46,829 bases of DNA from Pantoea brenneri (GCA_002095305.1 MIEI01000035.1:1-46829), one strand, 5' to 3'; counted from the stretch's first letter, positions 18,984 through 29,293 are shown. Notes: generated by a model from the letters alone, not told the origin. A program made the numbers and translations.

Positions 18984-20483
18984 ATGAAAAAGACCAACGT
19001 TGCCGTGGGCGTGATCATCGCGCTGGGCGTAATCTGGACCGGCGCGGCATGGTTCACCGGCAAGCAGCTCGAAAAACACATGGACCAGCTGGTGCAGAAC
19101 GCCAATACCCAGCTGAATGCTTACGCCCCGAACAGCCGACTGAAGATCAGCTACCAGGACTATCAGCGCGGCGTCTTCAGCAGCAAAGCCAACCTGGTGA
19201 TTCAGGCCAGCTCGCAGACGGAAGATAACGCCCTGCTGAAGCCGGGTCAGAGCGTGATCCTGAACGAAACCATCGATCACGGCCCGTTCCCGTTTGCGCA
19301 GCTGAAGCACTTCAACCTGATCCCGAGCATGGCCTCGGTGCACAGCGAACTGGCCAACACCGATGCGGTGAAGAAGCTGTTTGAACTGACGCAAAATAAA
19401 TCGCTGATCAATGCCGATACCCGCATTGGCTACAGCGGCGCGACCGATACCGCGCTGCGTATTCTGCCGATCGACTATCAGAATGCACAAACCGGCGAGC
19501 GTCTGGCGACCAATGGCGGCACGCTTAACGTCAGTGCCGACAATAAAGGCGATAAAGTCTCGCTGGAAAGTGACGTTGATAGCCTGGCGCTGACCAGCAA
19601 AAATGAGATGGGTCAGCCGGTGCTGTTCACCGTCAATGGCCTGAAGCTCAACGGCAATACCCATCTGAGTCCGGAAGGCGTGCGGGTCGGCGATCAGTCG
19701 ATCGATGTTGAGAAGGTCAACGCCAGCATTAACGGTCAGGATGCCCTGACGCTGCACAAGATGAAGGGCTCCTCTTCGTTCGATAACAGTGCCGGTAAGA
19801 TCGGCGGCAACATTGATTACAAAGTCGACAGCGTTCAGCTGCAGAAACAGGACTTTGGTCAGGCGGCACTGAAGATGAAGCTGTCGCAGTTCGATGCGCA
19901 GGCGGTAAAAGCCTTCTCCGATCGCTACAACGCCCAGATGCAGGATCTCACCAGCCAGAAAGGCCTGGCGGACGATCCGATTCGCTACCAGGCGGGCGTC
20001 AACGCTATCCTGATGAGCAACCTGCCGGTTCTGCTGAAAGGATCGCCTTCGATCAGCATCGCCCCGCTGAGCTGGAAGAATGATAAAGGTGAAAGCACCT
20101 TTAATCTGACGGCGAATTTTAACGATCCCGCTACCGTGACCGGCGAACCGCAAACGCTGAACGCCATGGTTGACCGGGTGCTGAAAACGCTGGATGCGAA
20201 ACTGATCATCAACATGCCGATGGCGACTGAAACCATGCACAAAGTGGGTCTGGCGGAAGGTTATCAGGCAGATGATGCACAGAAGCTGGCCGATCAGCAG
20301 GTTAAAGGTCTGGCGGCGATGGGACAGATGTTCCGTCTGACCCAGCAGCAGGATAACAACATCGTCACCAGCCTGCAGTACGCTAACGGCCAGGTGAATA
20401 TGAACGGCGACAAGATGACGCTGGAGCAGTTTATGTCACGCTACATGCTGGGTATGCCGACCAGCGAAGGCATGCCGCAGTAA
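18984..20483 (+). CDS. ydgA: YdgA family protein (DUF945)
   Basis: 499 residues, start MKKTNVAVGVIIALGVIWTG with AGGA upstream. An N-terminal signal anchor is followed by a long periplasmic region with no catalytic motif I recognise. It matches E. coli YdgA in length and in its position right after manA. YdgA belongs to the DUF945 family of envelope proteins, and its biochemical role is unclear. The ending MLGMPTSEGMPQ is Met-rich. It ends in a strong terminator shared with the convergent malI. Confidence 0.9.
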   Translation: MKKTNVAVGVIIALGVIWTGAAWFTGKQLEKHMDQLVQNANTQLNAYAPNSRLKISYQDYQRGVFSSKANLVIQASSQTEDNALLKPGQSVILNETIDHGPFPFAQLKHFNLIPSMASVHSELANTDAVKKLFELTQNKSLINADTRIGYSGATDTALRILPIDYQNAQTGERLATNGGTLNVSADNKGDKVSLESDVDSLALTSKNEMGQPVLFTVNGLKLNGNTHLSPEGVRVGDQSIDVEKVNASINGQDALTLHKMKGSSSFDNSAGKIGGNIDYKVDSVQLQKQDFGQAALKMKLSQFDAQAVKAFSDRYNAQMQDLTSQKGLADDPIRYQAGVNAILMSNLPVLLKGSPSISIAPLSWKNDKGESTFNLTANFNDPATVTGEPQTLNAMVDRVLKTLDAKLIINMPMATETMHKVGLAEGYQADDAQKLADQQVKGLAAMGQMFRLTQQQDNNIVTSLQYANGQVNMNGDKMTLEQFMSRYMLGMPTSEGMPQ

Positions 20484-20501
20484 CGGCTGAGCGGTGATAA
20501 C

Positions 20502-20540
20502 AAGGCGACGCCAGGGTTAATGCTGGCGTCGCCTTTTTTT
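20502..20540 (+). terminator. Terminator of ydgA
   Basis: AAGGCGACGCCAG and CTGGCGTCGCC form a stem with an 8-nt loop, followed by seven T. The 3' edge touches the malI stop codon. Confidence 0.88.
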
Positions 20541-21564
20541 ATGCTGAGCCGCGAATAATCAGCTGCGGCGGCATAATCACATTCTGCCGTGCGGCATCCG
20601 GTTGCGCCAGACGTTGCAGGATGCGTTCTGCCGCCACGCGGCCAATCTCGCGCGCCGAACTGGTGACAACCGTCAGCGGCGGATCGGTCAGCTCAGCCTG
20701 CGGTTCATCGCCAAACCCCATCAGCGCCAGCTGTTGTCCATAGTAGCTGTCGACCGCGCCGCGGGCGAACGTCCGGCCGGTGCGCAGCAGACCAAAATAG
20801 CAGCCCAGCGCCGTGCTGGCATTGTAGGCCAGTATCGCCGTCAGCCGGGGATGCTGTTGCAGCAGCTGGACCGCCGCCTCGGCTGCTTCTTTTTGCGTAT
20901 TGCCGCACTCAATAATCCACTCGGGCCGGAACGGCAAACCATATTGCAGCAGCGTGGCGCAATAGCCGCCAAGACGTTCTGCCCGGGTTAACGATGCGCT
21001 ATGGCCGCCCAGCCAGGCGATGCGCTGATGACCCTGGCGGATCAGATATTCGGTGGCTAGACGCGCGGCCTGGGCGTTATCCGGTCGGATCGCATCCACC
21101 TCTTCCAGGCTGCTGGCACGTGCGGCGCAGACCAGCGCAATGTTCAGCTCACGGGCGCGGGCCACTATTTTGTCGGCCTTATCCGCCCCGCCGCCCAGCA
21201 CCACGCCATCAACCCCCTGCGCCACCAGCGACTCGAAGCAGCGCTCCAGCTGCTGGCCCTGGCGGCCGCTCTGGGTCAGAAACAACAATTTGCCCTGCTT
21301 TTCCAGCGCGTCACTGAGTCCGGCGGTCATTTCCGCGTAAAACGGCTGGCTGAGATCGCGGACGATCAGTCCTATCACTCCGCTTTCACCGCCGCGCAGC
21401 ATGGTCGCCGAGCGGTTGCGCACAAAGCCCAGTTGCTCAATGGTCTGGTTAACCCGCGCCATGGTTTCAGCAGAAATCCGCCCTTTGCCGGAGAGCACCA
21501 GAGAGACGGTGGTGACCGAAACGCCTGCAGCGGCGGCCACATCATGGATGGTAATTCTGCTCAT
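20539..21564 (-). CDS. malI: MalI, LacI-family repressor of malXY
   Basis: 341 residues. The N-terminal LacI helix-turn-helix is ITIHDVAAAAGVSVTTVSLV, with the hinge SGKGRIS and FVRNRSATMLRGG after it. A periplasmic-binding-protein-like effector domain follows (VIGLIVRDLSQPFYAEMTAG). It resembles E. coli MalI over its length and is divergent from malX, as in E. coli. The inducer of MalI is not known. Two operator-like sequences lie in the malI-malX gap. Confidence 0.95.
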   Translation of the reverse strand: MSRITIHDVAAAAGVSVTTVSLVLSGKGRISAETMARVNQTIEQLGFVRNRSATMLRGGESGVIGLIVRDLSQPFYAEMTAGLSDALEKQGKLLFLTQSGRQGQQLERCFESLVAQGVDGVVLGGGADKADKIVARARELNIALVCAARASSLEEVDAIRPDNAQAARLATEYLIRQGHQRIAWLGGHSASLTRAERLGGYCATLLQYGLPFRPEWIIECGNTQKEAAEAAVQLLQQHPRLTAILAYNASTALGCYFGLLRTGRTFARGAVDSYYGQQLALMGFGDEPQAELTDPPLTVVTSSAREIGRVAAERILQRLAQPDAARQNVIMPPQLIIRGSA

Positions 21565-21600
21565 GCCGTTACTTGCCCGAATAAAAACGCCGGAAGAGAG

Positions 21601-21616
21601 GATAAAACGTTACACC
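21601..21616. promoter_or_regulatory. Probable MalI operator (half-conserved)
   Basis: GATAAAACGTTACACC. The left half and centre match the perfect operator at 21680; the right half has decayed. It is 37 bp upstream of malI, so it suits autorepression. Confidence 0.65.
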
Positions 21617-21678
21617 TTAAAGCCGAAAAATAATATCAGCCCTGGCCGGAAGAGTGTGATTCAGCGCGCACATCACTC

Positions 21679-21696
21679 TGATAAAACGTTTTATCA
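21679..21696. promoter_or_regulatory. MalI operator (perfect palindrome)
   Basis: TGATAAAACGTTTTATCA is an 18-bp perfect palindrome containing the GATAAAACGTTTTATC sequence known as the E. coli MalI target. It lies 43 bp before the malX start. A weak CRP-like sequence, TGTGA-N6-GCGCA (21655-21670), lies between the two operators. Confidence 0.88.
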
Positions 21697-21739
21697 TCTG
21701 CTCACTTTATCACTGTGACTAACTGCCGCCGGAGTCATC

Positions 21740-23328
21740 ATGCCCGCACCTCAACAAAAAATGTCTGTCTGGGAGTTTTTCCAGAGCCTGGGGAAAACCT
21801 TTATGCTGCCGGTTGCCTGCTCTCATTCTGCGGCATCATGCTGGGTATCGGCAGTTCGCTGAGCAGCCATGATGTCCTGACGCTGTTACCGATGCTGGAT
21901 CAGCCGTGGCTGCAGTATCTGTTTTTGTGGATGGCGAAACTCGGCTCCTTCGCCTTTAGTTATTTACCGGTGATGTTTGCCGTGGCGATCCCGCTCGGCA
22001 TGGCGCGTGAAAACAAAGGCGTGGCGGCATTTGCCGGCTTTGTTGGCTATGCAGTGCTCAACCTCAGCATCAACTTCTGGCTCAATATCAATGGCATTCT
22101 GCCTACCACCGATGCCGCAGTGCTGAAAGCCAACAACGTCCAGTCGATACTCGGTATCCCGTCGATTGATACCGGCATTCTGGGTGCGGTGATTGTCGGC
22201 ATTGTGGTGTTCTGGCTGCATGAGCGCTTTCATAACATCCGGCTGCCCGATGCGCTGGCTTTCTTTGGTGGTACCCGCTTTGTGCCGATCATTACCACGC
22301 TGGTGATCGGCGTGCTGGGACTGGTGGTCCCGTTGATCTGGCCTTTCTTTGCTCGCGGCATTACCGGACTCGGCTGGATGATCAACAGCGCGGGCGATTT
22401 CGGTCCGATGATCTTTGGCACCGGTGAGCGTTTACTGCTGCCGTTTGGCCTGCAGCATATTCTGGTGGCGATCATGCGCTTTACCGATGCCGGCGGCACG
22501 CTTGAGGTGTGCGGCAAAAGCGTCAGCGGCGCCCTGACCATCTTCCAGGCACAGCTGGCCTGTCCGGAGACTCATGGTTTTGCCGAAAGCGCCACCCGCT
22601 TCCTGTCGCAGGGCAAAATGCCGGCCTTCCTGGGTGGCCTGCCTGGCGCTGCGCTGGCTATCTATCACTGCGCCCGCCCGGAAAACCGCCATAAAATTAA
22701 AGGATTACTGATTTCCGGCGTGGTGGCCTGTGTGGTTGGCGGCACCACCGAACCGATTGAGTTCCTGTTTTTATTTGTCGCGCCGTTCCTCTATCTGATC
22801 CATGCGCTGTTAACCGGCGTCGGCTTTAGCCTGATGGCGATACTGGGCGTGACCATCGGCAACACCGACGGTAACGTTATCGACTTCGTGGTGTTTGGCG
22901 TGCTGCACGGCCTGTCGACCAAATGGTATTGGGTACCGGTGGTGGCAGCGATCTGGTTTGCCGGTTACTACCTGATCTTTCGTTTCGCCATCCTGCACTT
23001 CAATATCAAAACGCCGGGCCGTGAAGTCGAAAGTGCCAGCGCACTGGCACAACAGGTCAGCAATGCCGGTAAAGGCAAGTCGGGCTACAACTCACCGGCC
23101 ATTCTGGCGGCGCTGGGCGGGGTGGAAAATATCACCTCACTGGATAACTGCCTGACGCGTCTGCGTCTGACCATCGCCGATATGAGCAAGGTCAACGATG
23201 CGGCGCTGAAAGCCAACGGCGCGATTGGCGTGGTGCACCTTAATAAGAGCAGCCTGCAGGTGGTGATCGGGCCACAGGTGCAGTCGGTGAAAGACGAACT
23301 GTCGACGCTGATGAACGTCACCGCTTAA
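21740..23328 (+). CDS. malX: MalX, PTS EIIBC component of the maltose/glucose group (frameshifted as read)
   Basis: The start ATG at 21740 (MPAPQQKMSVWEFFQSLGKT) has GGAG 8 nt upstream. It aligns with MalX, unlike the longer frame from 21715, which is out of frame here. The break is at 21816-21818: 'gttgcctgctc' should be 'gttgccctgctc', restoring LPVALLSFCGIMLGIGSSLS. One C of CCC is missing. Restored length is 529 residues. The EIIC domain has about ten membrane segments and the motif GGTTEPIEFLF. The EIIB domain carries the phosphorylated Cys in SLDNCLTRLRL. MalX can take up glucose and maltose in E. coli when derepressed, but its natural substrate is unknown. malY follows by 16 nt. Confidence 0.93.
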
Positions 23329-23344
23329 CGTACCGGGAGCCGCA

Positions 23345-24515
23345 ATGTTTAATTTTGATGAGGTTATCGATCGCCGTGGCAGCTGGTCTACCCAGTGGGA
23401 TTTTGTGGCCGATCGCTTTGGCGTGCCCGATCTGCTGCCGTTCACTATCTCCGATATGGATTTCAAAACCGCGCCGGTAGTGCTTGAAGCGCTGCGTCAG
23501 CGCCTCGATCACGGCGTATTCGGCTACAGCCGCTGGCAGCATGATGCGTTTCTGTCGGCCTGCTGCCACTGGATGAACAGCCGGTTCGGCTATCAGCCGT
23601 CGCCCGATACGCTGGTATATGGCGTCGGTGATCTACATGGTGGCGCAGATGATCCGGCACTGGAGCGAGGTGGGCGATGAAGTGCTGATCCACACGCCGG
23701 CCTACGATGCGTTTTACAAAACCGTGTACGGCAACCAGCGGCAGGTGCTGGAAATGCCGTTGCAGCGGGTGGGCCTGGAGTGGCACTGTGATATGACGGC
23801 GCTGGCGGCGAAGCTGGCGCGTCCGCGCTGCAAAATCCTGCTGCTGTGCAGCCCGCACAATCCCACTGGTAAAGTCTGGACGGCAGCCGAACTGCAGCAG
23901 ATGGCTGAACTCTGCGAGCGTCACCATGTTCGGGTGATCAGTGATGAGATCCATATGGATATGATGGTCGGCGATCGGCCACATACGCCGTGGGCCCGCG
24001 TGGCGCGTGGCGACTGGGCGCTGTTTACCTCAGCATCGAAAAGCTTCAACCTGCCGGGGCTGACCGGCGCCTGGGGCATTATTCCGCAGCCAGACGATCG
24101 GGCGGCCTGGTTTCAGGCGCTTAAAAACGCCGACGGACTCTCCTCACCGGCGGTGCTCGCGGTTGCCGCACACATTGCCGCTTACCGGCACGGTGCGCCG
24201 TGGCTTGACGCGCTGCGTGACTATCTGAGAGGTAACCTGATCCTGGTGGCCGACCGCCTTAACGCCGCCTTTCCGTCGCTTAACTGGCAGCCGCCTCAGG
24301 CGACCTATCTCGCCTGGATCGATCTTAATCCGCTCGGCATCGCCGAACAGACGCTGCAGCAGGCGCTGATCCAGCAACGCGTGGCGATCATGCCCGGCTC
24401 AACCTACGGCAGTGCTGGCCAGGGTTTCCTGCGCCTCAACGTAGGCTGTCCGCGCAGTAAGGTCGAAGATGGCGTCAGCCGGCTGATTGCCGCGATTCAC
24501 GCCTCGTCCGCCTGA
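23345..24515 (+). CDS. malY: MalY, PLP-dependent cystathionine beta-lyase / MalT inhibitor (frameshifted as read)
   Basis: A fold-type I PLP enzyme. E. coli MalY has C-S beta-lyase activity and separately inhibits the maltose activator MalT. The start MFNFDEVIDRRGSWSTQWDF aligns. The frame breaks at about 23624, where 'tatggcgtcggtg' should probably be 'tatggcccgtcggtg'. That restores VYGPSVIYMV, as in E. coli. Two C are missing, and the restored length of 390 residues equals E. coli MalY. Key sites are SPHNPTGKVW, ISDEIHMDM (cofactor Asp) and TSASKSFNLPGL (the PLP-binding Lys). It is in an operon with malX under MalI. Confidence 0.92.
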
Positions 24516-24658
24516 AGCCAGGCTATTTGTCGGCGATCACCGGCCGGTTATGGGTAATTAAACAGCATCCGGGCCGGTTGTTGCGCAAATAGCTGGCGCT
24601 GTTGCGCAAGATATTTTTATAATGTTATGCACTTTAGTCACCACTGAGCGAGTGCACC

Positions 24659-25654
24659 ATGATCGATACCACCATTCCTCTTACCGATATTCATCGCCAT
24701 CTCGACGGCAACATCCGTGCACAAACCATTCTTGATTTAGGTCGCCAGTTTAATCTTGCCCTGCCCGCCACCACGCTGGAGGCCCTGCGTCCGCATGTGC
24801 AGGTCGGCGACAATGAGCCTGACCTGGTGAGCTTCCTGCAAAAACTCGACTGGGGCGTGAAGGTGCTGGGCGACCTCGATGCCTGCCGCCGTATTGCGCT
24901 GGAAAACGTTGAAGATGCGGCCCGCGCTGGCATTCACTATGCGGAACTGCGCTTCTCACCTGGCTATATGGCGATGACCCATCATCTGCCGATTGCCGGC
25001 GTGGTCGAAGCGGTGATTGATGGCGTCAGAGCCGGTTGCCAGCAGCACAATATCGACGTGCGCCTGATTGGCATCATGAGCCGGACCTTCGGTGAAGAGG
25101 CCTGCCTGGCCGAGCTGGATGGCCTGCTGGCGCATCGCGATCACATCACCGCCGTCGATCTGGCCGGCGATGAGCTGGGCTTCCCCGGCAGCGAGTTCCT
25201 CAGCCACTTTACCCAGGCACGCGATGCCGGTTTCCGGGTGACGGTGCATGCCGGTGAAGCCGCCGGGCCGGAGAGCATCTGGCAGGCGATTCGTGAGCTG
25301 GGTGCCGAGCGTATCGGCCACGGCGTCAAGGCGATTGAAGATCGGGCGCTGATGGATTTCCTCGCAGAGCACCACATCGGGATTGAATCCTGCCTGACCT
25401 CCAACATTCAGACCAGCACCGTGGCGTCACTGGCGCAGCATCCGCTGAAGGCCTTCCTTGAGCACGGCATTCTGGCAACACTGAATACTGATGACCCGGC
25501 GGTTCAGGGCATTGAACTGGCGCATGAGTATCACCATGCCGCACCGGCAGCCGGCCTGAGCCCGGCGCAAATTCGTCAGGCGCAGCAAAATGGTCTGACC
25601 ATCGCGTTTCTTAGCGACGCCGAGAAAGCCGCGGTCCGCACCCGCGTGCAGTAA
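24659..25654 (+). CDS. add: Adenosine deaminase
   Basis: A zinc enzyme converting adenosine and deoxyadenosine to the inosine forms in purine salvage. 331 residues. Zinc and catalytic residues are visible: DIHRHLDGN (two His), [10 protein letters not shown] (His and catalytic Glu), IGHGVKA (His) and [10 protein letters not shown] (Asp). The 143-bp gap after malY is AT-rich and probably carries its own promoter. A strong terminator follows. Position after malXY matches E. coli. Confidence 0.97.
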   Translation: MIDTTIPLTDIHRHLDGNIRAQTILDLGRQFNLALPATTLEALRPHVQVGDNEPDLVSFLQKLDWGVKVLGDLDACRRIALENVEDAARAGIHYAELRFSPGYMAMTHHLPIAGVVEAVIDGVRAGCQQHNIDVRLIGIMSRTFGEEACLAELDGLLAHRDHITAVDLAGDELGFPGSEFLSHFTQARDAGFRVTVHAGEAAGPESIWQAIRELGAERIGHGVKAIEDRALMDFLAEHHIGIESCLTSNIQTSTVASLAQHPLKAFLEHGILATLNTDDPAVQGIELAHEYHHAAPAAGLSPAQIRQAQQNGLTIAFLSDAEKAAVRTRVQ

Positions 25655-25671
25655 GACGGTAGCTTTAAAGC

Positions 25672-25703
25672 AAAAAAACGGGCCGGTTATCCGGCCCGTT
25701 TTT
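25672..25703 (+). terminator. Terminator of add
   Basis: Seven A, CGGGCCGG-TTAT-CCGGCCCG, five T. It starts 18 nt past the stop. Confidence 0.88.
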
Positions 25704-25748
25704 ATGGTGACGCGCGAAAGGACAAGTGGCTTTAAGACCGAGCCTGCG

Positions 25749-25932
25749 CAGGGAACAGGGTCAGATCGGAAAGACGCAAAAGCCGCCATCCCTGGCACGC
25801 TCGGCTCACGCCATTACGCACCTCAACCCTGAGGTGCGCCCGTAGCGGGCCAACGCTTTGCGTTGTTCAAAAACGCTCCCGGTGTTGTTGTCCATGGCTG
25901 GGACGCTTTCCTCTTCTGACCCCTGTTCCCTG
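25749..25932. repeat. 184-bp inverted-repeat element (family A)
   Basis: The ends are long imperfect inverted repeats. The left arm starts CAGGGAACAGGGTCAGAT; the right arm, read in reverse complement, starts CAGGGAACAGGGGTCAGA. Pairing continues with interruptions for about 45 bp (GGAAAG...CC[AG]...CCAT). Inside is a perfect GCACCTCA-ACCC-TGAGGTGC hairpin. There is no ORF of note. It occupies the space between add and ydgJ, and no protein is expected. It looks like a MITE or REP-type element; I do not recognise the family. A smaller hairpin, AGCAATATT/AATATTGCT, lies at about 25993-26018. Confidence 0.7.
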
Positions 25933-26027
25933 AGCGTTGAGCAAATTTATTGCTGCCGGACTTACCCGTTTTTGAACTTGTCAGCTCTCTTACAGCAATA
26001 TTAAGCAGCCAATATTGCTCTCACCGA

Positions 26028-27074
26028 TCAGACGCGCTTCAGCGACAGCGTCTGCCGTTTCTCAGCCGATTGCAGTCCGAGCTCAATCAGCTCCATCACC
26101 TGAATCGCCTCTTCTGCCGTCACCGGGTTACTGCCGCGACCGGCAATCGCATCACGAATGCCCGCATAGTAAGCCGGATAGTTACCTGGCTGCGTCAGCT
26201 GGCTGGTTTCGGTCAGTGAATCGCCGTCGACCAGCGTCAGGGTGCCGTCACGCATGTCGTAACCCCAGTCTTCCTGCGGCGGGAAATCACCGGACTTCAG
26301 GCGATCTTCCTGCGGATCGAGACCATATTTAACGTAGCTGCCGCGGGTGCCGTGCACGGTGTAACGCGGCGACTCGGCGGCCACCAGCATGCTGGCGTGC
26401 AGCACCACGCGGCGCTGTGGATAGGTCAGGGTCGCGTGGAAGTAGTCGGTGGTTTGCGCGCCAGGCCGCATCTCGGCCAGATCGACGTTAATCGCCACCG
26501 GCGGGCCAAACAGCTGCAGGGCCTGATCCAGCAGATGCGGTCCCAGGTCATACCAGATACCGCTGCCGGCGCCTTTCATTTCACGCCAGCGCTGACGCAC
26601 TTCCAGCCGGAAGCGGTCGAAATGCGACTCGAAGTAGCGGACTTCTCCCAGCGTACCGGCGTCGATCAGCGATTTCAGCGTCAGGAAATCACTGTCCCAG
26701 CGACGGTTATGGAACACCGATAACAGCAGCCCTTTCGCTTTGGCTAAGGCATCCAGCTCGCGCGCCTGTGACAACGTCACGGTGAACGGCTTATCGACCA
26801 CCACATGTTTACCGGCGTTCAGCGCCGCTTTCGCCAGCGGAAAGTGGGTATCGTTGGGGGTAGGAATAACAATCAATTGCAGAGACGGGTCGTCCAGCAG
26901 TGCCTGAGGATCAGCCACTGCCTGAACCGCAGGCCAGTCGGCGTGGACTTTGCTGGCATCGCTACTGGAAATAGCGGCCAGTTCAACGTCCGGGGTGCCC
27001 GCAATCAGCGGGGCGTGAAACGTTTTGCTGGCAAAACCGTAACCGATCAGGCCAACACGCAGTTTATCGCTCAT
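26028..27074 (-). CDS. ydgJ: YdgJ, Gfo/Idh/MocA-family NAD(P)-dependent oxidoreductase
   Basis: 348 residues. The N-terminal Rossmann motif is VGLIGYGFASKTFHAPLI, followed by the family's catalytic-lysine motif in VVVDKPFTVTL. The C-terminal domain carries GSGIWYDLGPHLLDQALQLFG and GSRGSYVKYGLDPQ-like GTRGSYVKYGLDPQED. It matches E. coli YdgJ along its length. The substrate is unknown; the family mostly acts on sugars or inositols. In E. coli the next genes are cnu and ydgK. Here about 16 kb of sugar genes and repeats lies between. Confidence 0.94.
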   Translation of the reverse strand: MSDKLRVGLIGYGFASKTFHAPLIAGTPDVELAAISSSDASKVHADWPAVQAVADPQALLDDPSLQLIVIPTPNDTHFPLAKAALNAGKHVVVDKPFTVTLSQARELDALAKAKGLLLSVFHNRRWDSDFLTLKSLIDAGTLGEVRYFESHFDRFRLEVRQRWREMKGAGSGIWYDLGPHLLDQALQLFGPPVAINVDLAEMRPGAQTTDYFHATLTYPQRRVVLHASMLVAAESPRYTVHGTRGSYVKYGLDPQEDRLKSGDFPPQEDWGYDMRDGTLTLVDGDSLTETSQLTQPGNYPAYYAGIRDAIAGRGSNPVTAEEAIQVMELIELGLQSAEKRQTLSLKRV

Positions 27075-27088
27075 TTTAATCCCTCTTA

Positions 27089-27232
27089 GAGCCTATCCCG
27101 CTAGGCGTAATTATTGCAGACAGTCTGGACCCGGACAGCGCGGAGTAACCGGAGCGTACAGCGGGTTCGTCAGGATTGTGAGCCCTGTTCAGGTACAGAC
27201 TGACAAATAAAATAGCCTACCGGGATAGGCTC
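27089..27232 (+). repeat. 144-bp palindromic-ended element, copy 1 (family B)
   Basis: The ends are GAGCCTATCCC and GGGATAGGCTC, and each end also folds on itself (AGCCTA/TAGGCT). The element is flanked by TTA on both sides (27086-27088 and 27233-27235), which may be a 3-bp target duplication. The same element recurs in the same orientation and with the same length at 33976-34119. Shared inner blocks include CAGTCTGGAC, GGACAGCGCGGA, ACCGGAGCGTAC and CAGACTGACAAATAAAATAG. It codes for nothing and is MITE-like. Confidence 0.85.
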
Positions 27233-27300
27233 TTAGTTGCTAACCTGATTGATTTAAGACTATTAACCAGGCCAGGACAAGGAGGAATTTCCCGAAAAAA

Positions 27301-28217
27301 CTAAGAGATAGCACTCTGTGTCATCGGCCAGGCGGTTTGTGCCGCCAGGTTGTCGTGCGCGTCCTGATTGCGGCGACGGAAGTCACTCGGGCTGACGCCG
27401 ACCCGCTTACGGAACACCCGGGAAAAGTAGAGCTGGTCGTCGTAGCCGACTTCGCGCCCGACGGTAGCAATCGGTTCCTGAGTGGTTTGCAGCAGCAGTT
27501 TAGCGCGAATCACCCGCTGATCTTCGCGCCAGCGCAGCAGGTTAACGCCCATCTGTTCGCGGAACAGGTGTGCCAGCCGCGACGGTGACAGGCAAACATG
27601 ACGCGCCACCTCTTCAATTTTCACTTCGCTGGCCAGATGATTGGTGACGTACTGACAGGCTTCAATCACCCGCGGATCGCGGATCAGCTGATGACTGCGC
27701 GGATCCTCTTCCACTGCCCGCAGCAGCAAGCGCTCCAGCAGGTTCATCGCCAGCTCTTCCGCAAAGCGGCGGCCGGAGTTATGGGTCTGTTCGATACTGG
27801 CAAACAGCCGATCAAATTCGCCGCGCAGCGATTCCGGCAACAGCAGACGGCCGACGCCCTCCTGCTCATCTTGCCAGCGCAGCCAGTCGTGCCAGTAGCG
27901 CGCGGCCGGAAATAGACCCAGCGATGAAACCACTGTGGGCTGTCAGGCGCGCGGCCATAGTAGTGGGCGGTTTTAGGCTGAAACAGCAGCATTTCGCCCG
28001 GCTCGCAGTCAAAGGCCCGCTCGCCATCGAATACCCGCCCTTTGCCTTTAATGGTGAGATTGAGAATGTAACCCTTCATGCCGTGCGGACGATCGATAAA
28101 AAAGTCCAGCGGACCGTCGGCGGTAATCGGCGTCAGCCCCGCCACCAGCCAGGCATTGAACGAATAGCCCGGCAGTAAGGGATTTTGCTGCTCGGCCGGT
28201 AATTCACGGTGATACAT
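27301..28217 (-). CDS. araC: AraC, arabinose-responsive regulator (frameshifted as read)
   Basis: The start [20 protein letters not shown] at 28217 leads into the arabinose-binding cupin ([36 protein letters not shown]), very close to E. coli AraC. The frame breaks at about 27898. On the minus strand 'ccgcgcgctactgg' lacks one base; RPRAYWHDWL, as in E. coli, is restored. The C-terminal double helix-turn-helix follows ([39 protein letters not shown]). Restored length is about 305 residues. AraC activates ara promoters with arabinose and represses without it. Unlike E. coli, araC here is not divergent from araB. It lies downstream of araH on the same strand, after a strong hairpin. Confidence 0.93.
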
Positions 28218-28250
28218 AGCGTCCTCACTCAGTCTGTCATTGATCGGATC

Positions 28251-28279
28251 ACCCGCGGACGCCTGATGCGTCCGCGGGT
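28251..28279. repeat. Perfect hairpin between araH and araC
   Basis: ACCCGCGGACGC and GCGTCCGCGGGT form a 12-bp stem around a 5-nt loop. No T-run follows in either direction, so it is more likely an mRNA-stabilising or attenuating hairpin than a simple terminator. Confidence 0.75.
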
Positions 28280-28294
28280 TAACTGCTCGCCAAA

Positions 28295-29281
28295 TCAGGC
28301 TTTATGCTTTTGTTTGTAGCGGTCAAATATCACCGCTGCTAACAGTATCAGACCGCGCACCACATACTGTGAGAATGGCGAGATATTCAATAAATTCATC
28401 GCATTCTCAACGGTTCCCAGAATCAGCACCCCGGCAACTACATAGGAGATTTTACCGATACCGCCCTTCAGTGAGACGCCGCCCAGCACGCAGGCGGAGA
28501 TCACCACCAGCTCATAACCCAGCGAGGTCATCGGCTGACCACTGGTCATGCGTGAAGCCAGAATGATGCCCGCCGCGGCCGAGACCAGGCCGGACAGAAT
28601 AAAGATAATGATCCGGGTCCGCACCACCGGCACCCCGGCCAGTCGTGCCGCTTCTTCATTACCGCCAATCGCCAGCGTATTACGGCCAAAGGTGGTTTTG
28701 TTCAGCAGAAAGCCGAAGATCAGCATGGTGGCGATGGTCAGCCAGATAGGCGCAGGGACGCCCAGCCAGTTGGCAAACCCGAGCGCGAAGAAGCGTTCAT
28801 CTTCGATACCAACGGCTTTACCGTCGGAGAAGATGTAGGCCAGACCGCGCACGATTTGCATGGTCGCCAGGGTGGTGATCAACGCATTGATCTTCAGCCG
28901 GGCGATGACAAAGCCATTGATAAAGCCGGTGAGCATACCGAGCACCAGACCGGCTGCCACGCCAATCCACAGGCTTTCGGTCATGTTGATCACTACCGCC
29001 GTGACCACGCCGGCACAGGCGATGACCGAGGCGACCGACAGGTCAAAATCACCGGACGCCAGGCAGAACAGCATGCCGCAGGCGACCATGCCGGACATCG
29101 ACATCGCCAGCCCGAGGCCTTTCATATTGATAAATGAGCCGAAGTTCGGCACAAATACCGCACAGGCAATAAACAGCAGCGCAAACACCACCAGCATGCC
29201 GAAATTGTCCCAGATGCGACCAAACTGCAGGCCGCTGCGTGACGCTGGCGGCGGCGTATTTGAGGTCGTGGATGAAGCCAT
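28295..29281 (-). CDS. araH: AraH, L-arabinose ABC transporter permease
   Basis: 328 residues with eight to ten membrane helices and the ribose/arabinose permease motif ([18 protein letters not shown]). It partners AraG (ATPase) and AraF (binding protein) to import L-arabinose. The start [20 protein letters not shown] has GGAGAG upstream and lies 12 nt after the araG stop. The ending [11 protein letters not shown] matches the AraH family. Confidence 0.95.
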   Translation of the reverse strand: MASSTTSNTPPPASRSGLQFGRIWDNFGMLVVFALLFIACAVFVPNFGSFINMKGLGLAMSMSGMVACGMLFCLASGDFDLSVASVIACAGVVTAVVINMTESLWIGVAAGLVLGMLTGFINGFVIARLKINALITTLATMQIVRGLAYIFSDGKAVGIEDERFFALGFANWLGVPAPIWLTIATMLIFGFLLNKTTFGRNTLAIGGNEEAARLAGVPVVRTRIIIFILSGLVSAAAGIILASRMTSGQPMTSLGYELVVISACVLGGVSLKGGIGKISYVVAGVLILGTVENAMNLLNISPFSQYVVRGLILLAAVIFDRYKQKHKA

Positions 29282-29293
29282 GTTGCTCTCCTG

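Noticed and set aside
18978..20240. 420-codon minus-strand ORF opposite ydgA
   Set aside because: It is antisense to a well-recognised gene and Gln/Arg/His/Val-rich, as expected of the shadow of GC-rich coding sequence.
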